Positions 41,692 through 50,927 are shown, counted from the first letter of the stretch. The stretch is DNA of 64,000 nt from CAVXNB01 sp963763085 (GCA_963763085.1 CAVXNB010000004.1:434001-498000), one strand, 5' to 3'. The notes: generated by a model from the letters alone, not told the origin. Translations and numbers: made by a program.

Positions 41692-42360
41692 ATGGCTGAT
41701 CGGATCGCGCCAGACGAAGCTTTCCAGACATTGCAAGAGACGCCGGAGGAGATCGCGTACGAGCTGCGATCCCACGAGGGTGCGTTGTGGACCGGCAGCC
41801 GCCTCCTTGTCGGTATCTGGGCTTTTGGGTTCGCGGCGCTTGCGTTCGCCTACTTCTACCTGAGATCGGCGAACAACGAGAATCTCTGGCGTCCAAGCCA
41901 TATCACCGCGCCGACGGCCGTCGGCGCTGCGGTGTTCGCCTTCTCGTTGGCGGCGGCGCTGCTCTGCGGCTTTGGACTGTCGAGGTTCCGTTTGGGCTCG
42001 GCGCTCGACTGGGAGGTCGCCGGCTGGACGGGGATTCTCTGTGCTCTCACGGCGATCAGCCTGCAGATCTGGCAACTGACCGAGCTACCGTTCTTCCCCG
42101 GGTCAAGCGGCTATGCCTCGTGCTTCATCGCGTGGGCAACTATGAACGTCGTGTTGCTGCTGGTTGCGGCGTATTGGCTGGAGACCCTGCTCGCCCGTGA
42201 GATGCGGCTGCGCCGTGCTGTCGCCGAGGATGGAGGTGCCCCCCGCTCGGCGCTGCCGGCCGCCCGACTCTTCCGGGTCAATCTTGAGGGATGTACGTAC
42301 TTCTGGGGCTTCGTCGCCATCGTCGAGCTCTTTTTCTGGGTACTCTTCTACGTGCTGTGA
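41692..42360 (+). CDS. ctaE: Cytochrome c oxidase subunit III
   Basis: This 222-residue membrane protein has about five helices and the subunit III layout: GALWTGSRLLVGIWAFGFAALAFAYFYLRS at helix 1, WLxG-like mid helices, LQIWQLTELPFFPGSSGYASCFIAW, and a C-terminal EGCTYFWGFVAIVELFFWVLFYVL typical of the final helix. Subunit III stabilises subunit I and supports proton uptake. ATG 41692 has GCGGAG six bases upstream; GTG 41677, which overlaps the subunit I stop as GTGA, is equally possible. Confidence 0.87.
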   Translation: MADRIAPDEAFQTLQETPEEIAYELRSHEGALWTGSRLLVGIWAFGFAALAFAYFYLRSANNENLWRPSHITAPTAVGAAVFAFSLAAALLCGFGLSRFRLGSALDWEVAGWTGILCALTAISLQIWQLTELPFFPGSSGYASCFIAWATMNVVLLLVAAYWLETLLAREMRLRRAVAEDGGAPRSALPAARLFRVNLEGCTYFWGFVAIVELFFWVLFYVL

Positions 42361-42432
42361 ACGGAGCCTTGAGGTGTGGTCCCGGCAAATCGACGGAGGC
42401 GGGCTTCTCCTCCCGAGTGCGAAAGGGTACGC

Positions 42433-42549
42433 GTGACTCAAGTGGCTAACTATTTTCTCGGCCCCCAGGTGATGACCTTGGCGATCCCGCTTGGCTTCTT
42501 CCTGCTGGTCTGCTTTTGGGGCTTCTTCCAGCGCCACCCGACACGATGA
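42433..42549 (+). CDS. Small membrane protein (38 residues), probable oxidase accessory subunit
   Basis: This short frame is flanked by oxidase genes. GTG 42433 has AAAGGG five bases upstream, and the stop overlaps the next ATG (ATGA at 42546), indicating translational coupling. The product is a single membrane helix (about residues 13-31, VMTLAIPLGFFLLVCFWGFF) ending in QRHPTR. Its position and size match the tiny single-helix subunits of bacterial oxidases (CcoQ- or subunit IV-like), but there is no sequence motif to prove this. Confidence 0.6.
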   Translation: MTQVANYFLGPQVMTLAIPLGFFLLVCFWGFFQRHPTR

Positions 42550-43394
42550 CGACCGGGGTCGCCGGCGGGCGGCCCCGGGTGCTACCGCGCGAGCTGCGGT
42601 TGCTGTTCTTGGGTGTGGCCGCAGTGCTGGCGGTTGCCGTGGTGGTACCGCCGCTGTTCGAGCTCGCCCGGCGCTACGAGGTCGCCGAGGCTGTGCAGTT
42701 CTCCGTGCTCGCGATGGCCGTCCCTGCGCTCATCGCACTCGGCGCACCCTGGGAGCGGATGGGGCTCTCGCACAGCGCTGCCGCGGTCGGTGCCGGGTCT
42801 CGGGAGGCAGGGCCTGTCGACCAACTGGCCTATGCGCGACGCCGTCACCCGGAGTTCGTCCGCAGCGCGTTGTTCCTCCTCGCCTTCATGGGTTCCGTGG
42901 TGGCGTGGCGGACGCCGGCAGCGGTCGACGCCGTCTCGCGCGGCGACCCATGGCTTGTCGCGGTTGAGGCGGCGACGCTCGTGGCGGTCGGTCTCGCTTT
43001 CTGGCTGGAATTGGTGGAGTCGCCTCCGCTCGTGCCACGGTCGACCCGGCCGGTCCGAGCAGTGATGGCTTCGCTAGCGATGTGGACGGTGTGGACCGTG
43101 GCCTACCTCGTCGGCTTTTCGAGTTCATCGTGGTACTCCGGGTTCCACCACACCGTGGGCCACGGGCTGAGCACGGCCGCGGATCAGCAGCTCTCGACGG
43201 TGGTGCTTTGGTTCGTCGCGGCTGTCGTGTTCATGCCCGTCGTCTTCTGGAACGTGCTGCAGTGGCTGCGCAGCGAGGAGAATCCGGACGTCGAGCTCCA
43301 CCGGCTGGTGACCCAGGCACGCCGTTGGCCAGTTGCGACCAGGAGCCAACCTGAGGACCCGAATCCACGGCGGCAGTCGGGCCCCGAACCGTAG
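42546..43394 (+). CDS. CtaG-like cytochrome oxidase assembly protein (second copy)
   Basis: This 282-residue polytopic protein is distantly similar to CtaG. About six helices are visible. The C-terminal half matches the first copy at 36804-37703 in its key segments: SSSSWYSGFHHTVGHGLSTAADQQLSTVVLWFV corresponds to SSSWYSVYAH...PPFADQQIGAAILWV. The N-terminal half lacks the HMIEH histidine cluster of the first copy, so copper binding may differ. ATG 42546 overlaps the stop of the small membrane protein. It is the last plus-strand gene of the oxidase island. Confidence 0.75.
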   Translation: MTTGVAGGRPRVLPRELRLLFLGVAAVLAVAVVVPPLFELARRYEVAEAVQFSVLAMAVPALIALGAPWERMGLSHSAAAVGAGSREAGPVDQLAYARRRHPEFVRSALFLLAFMGSVVAWRTPAAVDAVSRGDPWLVAVEAATLVAVGLAFWLELVESPPLVPRSTRPVRAVMASLAMWTVWTVAYLVGFSSSSWYSGFHHTVGHGLSTAADQQLSTVVLWFVAAVVFMPVVFWNVLQWLRSEENPDVELHRLVTQARRWPVATRSQPEDPNPRRQSGPEP

Positions 43395-43415
43395 TGCCGC
43401 AGCGCGGAGCGTTCC

Positions 43416-44084
43416 TCAGCCGGTCGAGACCTGGGGCTGCGGCAGGGCAGGCACGTCGGGTGCTTGGAGACGGGTGCCGAGGATGTGGTCGGCGGCGTTG
43501 ACCTCGGCGAGCGCGGCAGCTCGGTCGGAAGCCAAGGCCCGCTCCCGCTTGGCGAGATCGCGTTGTGCGCGGGCATCGGCCGGCTTTGAGAGCAGCGTCT
43601 GCAGGTCGGCGATCGCCCCGAGCGCATCAGATGAAGTCCACAGTGTCGTCGTTGCAACGAGATCACCCAGTCGCTTGCCGGCGGCTGAGCCTGGCACTTC
43701 GATGCTGGAGAGCTGGTAGATGCTGTCGTCGGTGAACGAGCACGCGTCCTGGTCGTCTCGAAGTAATCCCGGTGCTGCGCTTCTATCGGAGGCGGTGAGC
43801 GAGCCTGCGACCTCGTCGCCGTGAATGATGAATGCTTCTTGGACGGCATAGGCACACGAGGCGATATCGGAGTTGATCTCACTCATGACGCCGCGCCCGG
43901 CCGAGATGTTCGCCGCCCGTGAGGCGTGCACCGGCAGATCGGAGATCACGGTGATCGCCAAGACGGCGACGACAACTAGGGTGACGGCCAGTGCCCTCCG
44001 CCGATACCAGCGAGGTTGCACCGGTTTGAGCGCGGCCGATATCGCATCGGCATCCGCTTCATGCGCTTCCTGCTCTGGATTCAT
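43416..44084 (-). CDS. Membrane-anchored protein of unknown function next to SCO
   Basis: This 222-residue protein has a cytosolic N terminus, one membrane helix (about residues 32-52) and a helical extracytoplasmic domain with two cysteines (IASCAYAVQEA and DACSFTDDS) that could form a disulfide. No metal-binding motif is present. Its start overlaps the stop of the SCO gene as ATGA, so it is co-translated with the copper chaperone and may assist oxidase assembly; the function is unknown. It is convergent with the second CtaG gene. Confidence 0.72.
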   Translation of the reverse strand: MNPEQEAHEADADAISAALKPVQPRWYRRRALAVTLVVVAVLAITVISDLPVHASRAANISAGRGVMSEINSDIASCAYAVQEAFIIHGDEVAGSLTASDRSAAPGLLRDDQDACSFTDDSIYQLSSIEVPGSAAGKRLGDLVATTTLWTSSDALGAIADLQTLLSKPADARAQRDLAKRERALASDRAAALAEVNAADHILGTRLQAPDVPALPQPQVSTG

Positions 44085-44932
44085 CGGTCTCCTGCGACCT
44101 TGGCTGCGTACGTGGCGATGCCGTTCGCGAATCTCGCTATGTCAGAGCTCGGAAGGCTGTAGGTAGCCGACGACCGGCTCTCGTCCGCAAATGGGGTGGC
44201 GCTGAACCGGAAGCGGCCGCTGCGATCGATGAAGTACATGAGGTCGTTGTGCGCAACCACGCGCGTGACCGTGTCGAGAGACACCGTGATCCCGTAGGCC
44301 TGCCAGACCGTGTTGAGCTGGCCGAGGGGCCCGGTCAGCATGTGCCAGTTGGGAAGGTGGTCGAGCCCGGTAACCGAGAGAGTCCTGGCGAGGCCGGTGA
44401 CGGCCGTGGCGTCCGGATCGGTGTTGATCGTGAGGAAGCTGACTCGGGCCGCCTCGGAACCGAGATCGGCGTCAGCCTGACGGATCTCTGCAGCGACGAC
44501 GGGGCAGATGTCGTTGCAAGGTCCGTTGAAGAAGCTCAGGACCACGACCTTGCCCCGCTCTCCGGCCAACGAGACCGTCCGGCCATTCTCGTCGACGAGC
44601 GAGATCGGTCCGGCCCTGCTTGGTGTCATGCGGCTTAGCCCCATGAACGACGCGAGTGCACTTCGCACCGGCGCCTTGTGCGCTGCTGTCGATGAGTGCG
44701 GCGCAGACCGTGGCGCCGGCGTGGTCACTCCCGTCGGGGCGGGGTTGAGACCAACCGCCGACAAGACATGTTCGAGCAGCACGCCGCCGATGCCGAGCAC
44801 GGCGGCTGCGCACAATAAGAGATAGACGAAGTTTCTCGGAATGCGCGCCGGTCCGGCTGCGAAGGCGGCTGCCCGGTCGACCGAGGGCTCGGCGAGGGTC
44901 CCGTTTGACGGGGTCTCGGTCGCGCCGGTCAT
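44081..44932 (-). CDS. SCO1/SenC family copper chaperone
   Basis: SCO proteins deliver copper to the CuA site of oxidase subunit II or keep its cysteines reduced. The 283-residue protein has a membrane helix (about residues 36-57), a Pro/Ser/Thr linker, and a thioredoxin-like domain with the CxxxC copper site (GPCNDICP near residue 138) and the third ligand histidine in VVAHNDLMYFIDRSG near residue 237. The order on the minus strand is TlpA-like, SCO, hypothetical, which fits a maturation operon facing the oxidase operon. Confidence 0.88.
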   Translation of the reverse strand: MTGATETPSNGTLAEPSVDRAAAFAAGPARIPRNFVYLLLCAAAVLGIGGVLLEHVLSAVGLNPAPTGVTTPAPRSAPHSSTAAHKAPVRSALASFMGLSRMTPSRAGPISLVDENGRTVSLAGERGKVVVLSFFNGPCNDICPVVAAEIRQADADLGSEAARVSFLTINTDPDATAVTGLARTLSVTGLDHLPNWHMLTGPLGQLNTVWQAYGITVSLDTVTRVVAHNDLMYFIDRSGRFRFSATPFADESRSSATYSLPSSDIARFANGIATYAAKVAGDR

Positions 44933-44978
44933 GGGCCGCTTGCCGCGGAGCGCTCCTTATCGGCCATCAGCGATCAGC

Positions 44979-45647
44979 TTAAGAGTTGAGCGGTCGGCCG
45001 GCGACCAGGTTGTCGAGCAGCGCGAGAAGCTCGGCGCGGGGGATCTTTCCGAGCACTTCACCCAAGATGTCGCCACCAGAGCTGACGAAGACGGTGGCTG
45101 GCAGGTCGCCGACACCGAAGCGGGTCGCGAAGTTCACGCTCGCAATGCCGGGCGCCACTCCTACGGGGTAGTCCGCTTTCGCCCTGCGCACCATGGAGAG
45201 AGCCATCGATGGCGATGGGTCGTTGATGTCGACTCCAAGGAAGTGGATCTTGCTCTGCTCCTCGTCAGCAACAGATGCGAACGTCCCGAGCTCGGCCTGG
45301 CAGGCGACGCAGTCGGACTGGAACCAGTTCACCACGACCGGTCCCTTACCGAGCACCGCGGAGCTGACGGGCGCACCACTCCCGAGGCGTGCGAGCTCGA
45401 AGCTGGGAGCCTTGATAGGGGTGGCGTACAGGACAAGGTTGGAATACTTCGAAGTTGGGACCTGCCGGGAGATCACAACCGCATATGCGACGAACGCGAC
45501 TGCGACGATTACCGATGCGAGAAGACCAGCCACCGTGGCATTCTTCCGACGCCGGGCGAGGTCTCCTGGTGCGCGGGGAGCCAGAGCCGGTCCGTCGCTG
45601 GACGCCTGCTCACTGCGGGGCGGTCCCTGAGCGTCCACAGCACGCAT
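44979..45647 (-). CDS. TlpA-like membrane-anchored thiol-disulfide protein
   Basis: This 222-residue protein has a cytoplasmic N terminus, one membrane helix (about residues 38-60) and a thioredoxin-fold domain with WFQSDCVACQAE (CxxC near residue 112) and the cis-proline loop DLPATVFVSSGG. TlpA-like proteins reduce cysteines of exported proteins, including SCO and oxidase subunit II, before copper loading. It lies 46 bases upstream of the SCO gene in the same direction. Confidence 0.85.
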   Translation of the reverse strand: MRAVDAQGPPRSEQASSDGPALAPRAPGDLARRRKNATVAGLLASVIVAVAFVAYAVVISRQVPTSKYSNLVLYATPIKAPSFELARLGSGAPVSSAVLGKGPVVVNWFQSDCVACQAELGTFASVADEEQSKIHFLGVDINDPSPSMALSMVRRAKADYPVGVAPGIASVNFATRFGVGDLPATVFVSSGGDILGEVLGKIPRAELLALLDNLVAGRPLNS

Positions 45648-45754
45648 GGTAGTGCCGCGGCTGACACGGGCGGCATTCGGGACCGGGACTGCGCAGGTCC
45701 AATAATGTGGCGTTGGCGCCGGCGGAGCGATGTCGCGGGAGGAGGGACGGGCGC

Positions 45755-47197
45755 ATGAGCGTGCTGGCCGTCGACGTGGGCACGAGCGGCGTCCGGGCCG
45801 CGGTCGTGCGGCCCGACTCGTCGGTCGATCACGCCCAGTACCGGCAGGTGCTGCCGACTTCGCCCGCGCCCGGCTTCGTCGAGTTCGACGCCGGCGCCAT
45901 GGCCGACGCCGCGCTCGCGGTGGCGACGGCCGCCCTCGCCGCCGGCGGGAGCGTCGACGCGGTCGGGATCACCAATCAGCGAGCCTCGACGGTGCTGTGG
46001 GACCGCGCCACCGGCGAACCGGTCGGACCGGGGATCGGCTGGCAGGACTTGCGTACGGCCGGTTACTGTCTCGCACTGCAGTCGCAGGGGATCCGCCTGG
46101 CGCCCAACCAGAGCGCCACCAAGCTGGCGGTGCTGCTCGACATCGCCGATCCCGACCGCACTCGCGACTTGTGCGCGGGCACGGTGGACACGTGGATCGC
46201 CTGGACGTTGTCGGAAGGGGGCGCTCACGTCTCCGACCGGAGCAACCTCGCCGTCACCGGCCTTCTCGACGGCAATGCCTCGGCGTGGGACGCAGTGGTG
46301 CTCGAGTCCTTGCGCATCCCGCCCGGGGTTCTTCCCGATATGGTCGACTCCATCGGCGTCGTGGGCGACGCGAGCGCACTGCCAGGTGCTCCTCCGATCG
46401 CCGGGCTGGCCGGCGACCAGCAGGCCTCCCTCGTCGGCCAGGGGTGCGTGCGGCCGGGCCTAGCCAAAGCGACCTTCGGCACAGGCGGGATGCTCGACCT
46501 CTGCATCGGTGCCGAGAGACCCACGTTCCCGCTGCGGGGGCCGGGCGGTACGTTCCCGATCGTGGCCTGGAGTGCCGGCGGCACGATCACATGGGGGATC
46601 GAGGCCATCATGCTGTCGGCAGGCAGCTGCGTCGAGTGGCTGCGCGACGACCTCGGCATCCTGTCGTCGGCTGCAGAGTCGGACGACCTCGCCGCGTCGT
46701 GCGCCGACTCGGGCGGCGTCTGGTTCGTGCCGGCGCTCCTCGGTCTCGGCACGCCCGTGTGGGACTACGGCGCGCGGGGCACCCTGCTCGGCCTGACCCG
46801 AGGATCGGGAAGGGCCGAGGTCACCCGCGCGGTGCTCGAAGGGATCGCGCACCGCGGCGCCGATCTCCTCGAGGCGGCCGAGACGGATTCGGGCTTCTCG
46901 ATCGGGACGCTGCGTGTCGACGGCGGCATGAGCGAGAATCGGACGTTCACCCAGGCGCTGGCGAATTCGATCGCCCGTCCCGTCGAGATCTCCGCGGTCA
47001 CCGAAGCCACGACGCTCGGCGCCGCCTTTTTGGCCGGGGTCGCGGTCGGGACATGGGCGAGCCTCGAGGAGGCGACGGCCGAGCTTCGGCCGCGGGCCGT
47101 CGTCGAGCCCGCTCGGCGTGTCGATCGGCAGCGCTGGCTCGAGGCGCGTGACCGGTCGCTGCGGACGGTGCCCGAGCTGTCCGATATCGAGTTCTGA
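45755..47197 (+). CDS. FGGY family carbohydrate kinase (glycerol kinase-like)
   Basis: This 480-residue kinase has the two-lobed FGGY fold: VDVGTSGVRAAVV at the ATP/phosphate loop, VGITNQRASTVLWDRATGEPVGPGIGWQDLRT near residue 75 (closest to glycerol kinase, which has GITNQRET..WD..TG.P), GDQQASLVGQG near residue 228, and VDGGMSENRTFTQALAN near residue 388. A second-domain mismatch with standard GlpK (KATFGTGGMLDLCIG rather than KNTYGTG) leaves glycerol, xylulose or another polyol possible. GGGAGGAGGG stands upstream of ATG 45755. It is convergent with the glycosyltransferase gene, 3 bases between stops. Confidence 0.85.
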   Translation: MSVLAVDVGTSGVRAAVVRPDSSVDHAQYRQVLPTSPAPGFVEFDAGAMADAALAVATAALAAGGSVDAVGITNQRASTVLWDRATGEPVGPGIGWQDLRTAGYCLALQSQGIRLAPNQSATKLAVLLDIADPDRTRDLCAGTVDTWIAWTLSEGGAHVSDRSNLAVTGLLDGNASAWDAVVLESLRIPPGVLPDMVDSIGVVGDASALPGAPPIAGLAGDQQASLVGQGCVRPGLAKATFGTGGMLDLCIGAERPTFPLRGPGGTFPIVAWSAGGTITWGIEAIMLSAGSCVEWLRDDLGILSSAAESDDLAASCADSGGVWFVPALLGLGTPVWDYGARGTLLGLTRGSGRAEVTRAVLEGIAHRGADLLEAAETDSGFSIGTLRVDGGMSENRTFTQALANSIARPVEISAVTEATTLGAAFLAGVAVGTWASLEEATAELRPRAVVEPARRVDRQRWLEARDRSLRTVPELSDIEF

Positions 47198-47200
47198 GCC

Positions 47201-48526
47201 TCAGCTGAGGGCGGTCTTCGGCCTTGGCATCGTGCCGTCGGGCTGAACCCGGACGCCGGCGCCGGTCGTGCCGTCGGGCTGCACCCGGACGCCGGCGCCC
47301 GACCCGTTGCCCACCTCGGTGCCGTTGCCCGACTCGGCAGCCAGCCTGATCTCGGCGGCAATGCCCGCCTCGGCGGCGGCCACGGCGGCTTCCTCGGCGG
47401 CGGCGTTGGCAGCTTGGCGACGCTTCTTGCGGCGGCCGGGGCGCAGTCCGGGGTGGAGCAGCGTGTAGAGCAGGAGGCCGAGCACGATCGCGGCGAAGGG
47501 GATGATGGCGTTCGACTCCGGCGCGAACAGCGGGAACAACACGAAACCGGACAGGGCCGCAGTCCAAGTCCAAAGGATCAGGACCGTCCTGCGCGGCCCG
47601 TGGCCGAGTCGCACGAGCCGGTGGTGCACGTGGTCGTTGTCCGGGGTGTCGATCGGCGTGCCCTTGACCGCTCGTCGGACGTAGGCGAAGGCCATGTCGG
47701 CGATCGGGACGCCGAGGATGAAGATCGGAAGAAACAGAGGGGCATAGAAGAAATAGGTCTGACCGGTCACGCCCTCGGTCCGGCCTCCGATCTCCATCGT
47801 GGCCGCCGCCATCAACAGCCCGAGGAACAAGGCGCCGGCATCACCCATGAACACCTTGGCGGGATTGAAGTTGTGCGGCAGGAAGCCGAGGCAGATCCCG
47901 CACGTGATGACGGCGATCAGTGGCCCGAGGTTGGTCGGTTGCAGGGCTCCCTGCTGCACGAGCCGTATGCCGTAGACGGCGAGCGCGCCCGAGGCGATGG
48001 CGACAATGCCGGCCGCGAGCCCGTCGAGCCCGTCGATGAGGTTGATGGCGTTCGTGATGCCGATGACCCAGAGCGCCGTGAGCAAGGGTGTCACGTCCGG
48101 CGAGAGCAGGACCGTGCCGGCGAGCGGGATCTTGAGCCAGAACATCGTCGCCCCGAGGATCACGAGGACCATCGCCGCCAACACCTGACCCGCCACCTTC
48201 GCCGGGGCTGAGATCTCGCGGGCGTCGTCGATCAGCCCGACGCCGAGGATGACCGCCGCTCCGAGGACAACCCCGAGCGGCTCGGAGGAGCCTTGGAAGA
48301 TCCCGTGCAGATTGGCGATGTGGTCGGCCACGGTGATGGCTGCGAGGAAACCGAGGAACATGGCGGGGCCGCCGCCGTAAGGGATGAGCTGGGAGTGGAC
48401 CCGTCGGTCGTCCGGCGCGGCGACGAAGGAGAAGCGAGCGGCTAGCCACCGGAGCGGGAACGTCAGGATGTAGGTGCTGACCGCGGCGATCCCCCCGATG
48501 AGGGCGTAGTCATGGATCGGCGGCAC
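47201..48526 (-). CDS. MraY/WecA-family undecaprenyl-phosphate sugar-1-phosphate transferase
   Basis: This 441-residue membrane enzyme transfers a sugar-1-phosphate (probably GlcNAc-1-P) to undecaprenyl phosphate to start cell-wall polymer or O-chain synthesis. About ten helices and the family loops are visible: DDRRVHSQLIPYGGG, GLIDDARE with the Mg-binding Asp pair, NLIDGLDGLA, NFNPAKVFMGDAG, and HVHHRL of the WecA/TagO type. It is therefore WecA/TagO-like rather than MraY. The last 70 residues form a soluble tail with Ala/Glu-rich sequence and two copies of GAGVRVQPDGT. A GTG at 48526 is the start, 16 bases after the lipoprotein stop, so the two are likely co-transcribed. Confidence 0.88.
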   Translation of the reverse strand: MPPIHDYALIGGIAAVSTYILTFPLRWLAARFSFVAAPDDRRVHSQLIPYGGGPAMFLGFLAAITVADHIANLHGIFQGSSEPLGVVLGAAVILGVGLIDDAREISAPAKVAGQVLAAMVLVILGATMFWLKIPLAGTVLLSPDVTPLLTALWVIGITNAINLIDGLDGLAAGIVAIASGALAVYGIRLVQQGALQPTNLGPLIAVITCGICLGFLPHNFNPAKVFMGDAGALFLGLLMAAATMEIGGRTEGVTGQTYFFYAPLFLPIFILGVPIADMAFAYVRRAVKGTPIDTPDNDHVHHRLVRLGHGPRRTVLILWTWTAALSGFVLFPLFAPESNAIIPFAAIVLGLLLYTLLHPGLRPGRRKKRRQAANAAAEEAAVAAAEAGIAAEIRLAAESGNGTEVGNGSGAGVRVQPDGTTGAGVRVQPDGTMPRPKTALS

Positions 48527-48542
48527 GGACGAGAGTTTCGCG

Positions 48543-49382
48543 CTAGACGACGGTCGGGGGTTGGGTGGTCGTCGTGACGCCGCCCGGGATGAGCGACAGC
48601 GGGGTAGATGAGCCGGGAGGCGCCACGTGCACGGGCTCGCCCCACCGGCTCACCACGATGGTGTTCACGAAGCGGGTCGTCGTCGCCGTCGGCGGTACGA
48701 CCCCGCTGAAGCTGACCGGGAGCGAGGTGGGGTCGCCGGTCACGACGAGTTTCGCGGTCGCATGGTTCTTGGCCGTGATCCCGTCGCCCACCCAGCCACC
48801 TGAGACCTGGACGACGCGTCGCCCCCCGACGACCGAGTCGTGGCCGCCGGTGACCGGCGGCGCAAGCGCCATCTCCGACATGACCGAGCCGACGGTCAGC
48901 GCGGCGGCGGTGCTCTGGTAGACGGCGTCGCCCGGCACGACCGAGATCCACCGGCCCGCCGCGGCAGCAGCCGCCGGTCCGGTCAGACCGACGAGCACCT
49001 CGATCGCCGCCGCGTCTCCGCGGAAGTAGGCGGTCTGCCCGACCAGTTCGATGACCATGGTGCCCTTCGCCTGTCCCGAGACGTAGACGGTCTGGGTACC
49101 GGCCCTCTTGTCGACATTGCCGACGATGGTGGTCGTGATCCCGTTGCCGGCCGACGTGATGACGTAGTGCAACGACGGCTCCGATGCACCGTGACGAAGC
49201 GCCGCCTTCATGGTCTGCACCGCGGACGTGTCCTTCGCGCCCGGCGACCCCGGCAGCGTCGTCGTCGATGCCGATCCGGGCTCGCTCGACGACGGCACCG
49301 AGACCCCCGACGGCGTGCTGCTGCATGCCGAGACCCCGATGCCGACTGCGAGCGCGCCAACGGCGGCGAACACCTTGCGCAC
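48543..49382 (-). CDS. Lipoprotein of unknown function
   Basis: This 279-residue exported lipoprotein has a signal peptide with lipobox VSAC (cysteine near residue 19), a Ser/Thr/Pro linker, and a beta-rich domain resembling the LppX/LprAFG fold of actinobacterial lipid-binding lipoproteins (SLHYVITSAGNG...TQTVYVSGQAKGTMVIELVGQTAYFRGD). That similarity is by pattern only. The C terminus is again Pro/Thr-rich. GTG 49382 was chosen because it starts the signal peptide and follows TACCCT by seven bases. It is the first gene of a two-gene unit with the WecA-type transferase. Confidence 0.78.
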   Translation of the reverse strand: MRKVFAAVGALAVGIGVSACSSTPSGVSVPSSSEPGSASTTTLPGSPGAKDTSAVQTMKAALRHGASEPSLHYVITSAGNGITTTIVGNVDKRAGTQTVYVSGQAKGTMVIELVGQTAYFRGDAAAIEVLVGLTGPAAAAAAGRWISVVPGDAVYQSTAAALTVGSVMSEMALAPPVTGGHDSVVGGRRVVQVSGGWVGDGITAKNHATAKLVVTGDPTSLPVSFSGVVPPTATTTRFVNTIVVSRWGEPVHVAPPGSSTPLSLIPGGVTTTTQPPTVV

Positions 49383-49389
49383 GATGAGA

Positions 49390-49395
49390 AGGGTA
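49390..49395 (-). promoter_or_regulatory. Putative leaderless -10 element (TACCCT)
   Basis: On the minus strand TACCCT ends 7 bases before the GTG at 49382, with no Shine-Dalgarno between. Confidence 0.4.
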
Positions 49396-49476
49396 GCTCC
49401 GGGGGACCTCGTATCGCCTGTGGGGTCGTGGTCGCGGCACACCCACTTCGTGCCATAATGCCGATCCTGTGAGCCG

Positions 49477-50899
49477 GTGACCAGACCGTTGAGCACTCCC
49501 GAGAAGGACGTCGTCGGCTTCATGGGCCGGTCGGCCTCCTTGGAGCTGCCGCCGGCCGTGGTTGCCCAGGCGAAGCGCTGCATCCTCGACCTGCTCGGAG
49601 TCGCGGCAGGCGGATTCGGGACGCAGCAGGCCACGATCGTCCGCGACCACGTGCTTGCAGAGGACGGACCGCGATCCACCGGCTCGAGGGTGTTCTTCGA
49701 CGGGCGCCGGCTCCCCGCGGCGAGCGCGGCGTGGGCGAACGCCACCATGATCGAAAGTCTCGACGCCCACGACGGCCACTCGATGACCAAGGGACACGCC
49801 GGCGTGGCGGTGCTGCCGGCGGTCATCGCCGCTCTCGAGGACGCCGGAGCCGTTGTGAGCGGGCCGGAGCTGCTGAGGATCGTCGTCCAGGGATACGAGT
49901 TGGCCATTCGGGCCGGGCTGGCGCTTCACGGGACAGCGCCCGATTACCACAGCTCCGGAGCGTGGAACTCGGTCGCTTGCCGCGCTCGTCGCCGCACAGC
50001 TGTTCGGATGCACGAGCGAGACGATGCTCGACGCGGCGGGCATCGCCGAGTACTGGGGACCGCGGGGGCCGATGATGCGCTGCATCGCATGTCCCTCGAT
50101 GGTGAAGGACTCGTCAGCCTGGGGCGCCAAGGTCGGAGTCGAGGCAGCGTTGCTGGCGAGGCGCGGCTTCACGGGCCGGCCGGCGGAACTGATCAATGGT
50201 CCGGTGGGCCTCGGACGAGCGTCGGCCGAAGCGTCGCGTGATGTGGCGGAACTCTGGTCGGACCTCGGCGAGCGCTGGAGAATCCTCGAGCTCTATTTCA
50301 AGCCCGTCCCGGTCTGCCGGTGGGCTCAGCCGGCCGTGGAGGCGGTGCTCCGCCTGAGGAGCGAGCACGCCGTGTCGCCGTCGGAGGTCACCGGCATCGA
50401 GGTGGGAACCTTCGCGCAGGCAGTCGCCCTCGACACGCGCGAGGTCACCAACACCGAGGACGCCCAGTACAGCCTTCCTTACGCCGTCGCGGCTGCAGTG
50501 CGAACAGGAAGCCTCGGGGCCAACGAGGTGTCCGGCCCGATTCTGAACGACGACGAGGTCGTCCGGCTCTCGCACGCCGTCCGGCTGCGCGAGGTCGCCG
50601 ATTACTCGGATCGTTTCCCGGCCGAGAGGCTCGCTGACGTGGTCCTCGAGATGGCCGACGGCACGAGGGTCGAGCTTCGGGAGGTGTCCACGCGGGGCGA
50701 TCCTTCCTCACCGCTCGGCGAGGACGAGATCGCTCGGAAATTCCGCAGCTTCTGCGGACCGCTGATCGGAGACGACCGGACCGCCGAGATCGAGTCCTCC
50801 GTGGGCCAACTCGACGACGGGTCCGCCTCCGCTGCCGACCTCGTCGAGTTAATCGTCGCCGGCCCGCCCGCCCGATCGACTGTCGCGTCGCGCCCGTAG
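49477..50899 (+). pseudogene. MmgE/PrpD family protein, interrupted by one frameshift
   Basis: This is a member of the MmgE/PrpD family, which includes 2-methylcitrate dehydratase and various cis-aconitate-decarboxylase-like enzymes. The N-terminal part (LDLLGVAAGGFG, SLDAHDGHSMTKGHAG, GYELAIRAG) reads to about 49972, where one extra base shifts the frame. The second frame picks up with the expected helix (SLAALVAAQLFGCTSE), GWGP-like EYWGPRGPMMRC, MVKDSSAWGAKVGVEAALLARRGFTG and the C-terminal domain, to 50899. The total length of about 473 residues matches the family. The specific substrate is unknown. CATAAT at 49454-49459 is a likely -10 element. A Tat lipoprotein binding protein and an SDR follow. 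Confidence 0.85.
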
Positions 50900-50927
50900 G
50901 CGGCCCCGAGCAGCGCCAAGGGGCGCG

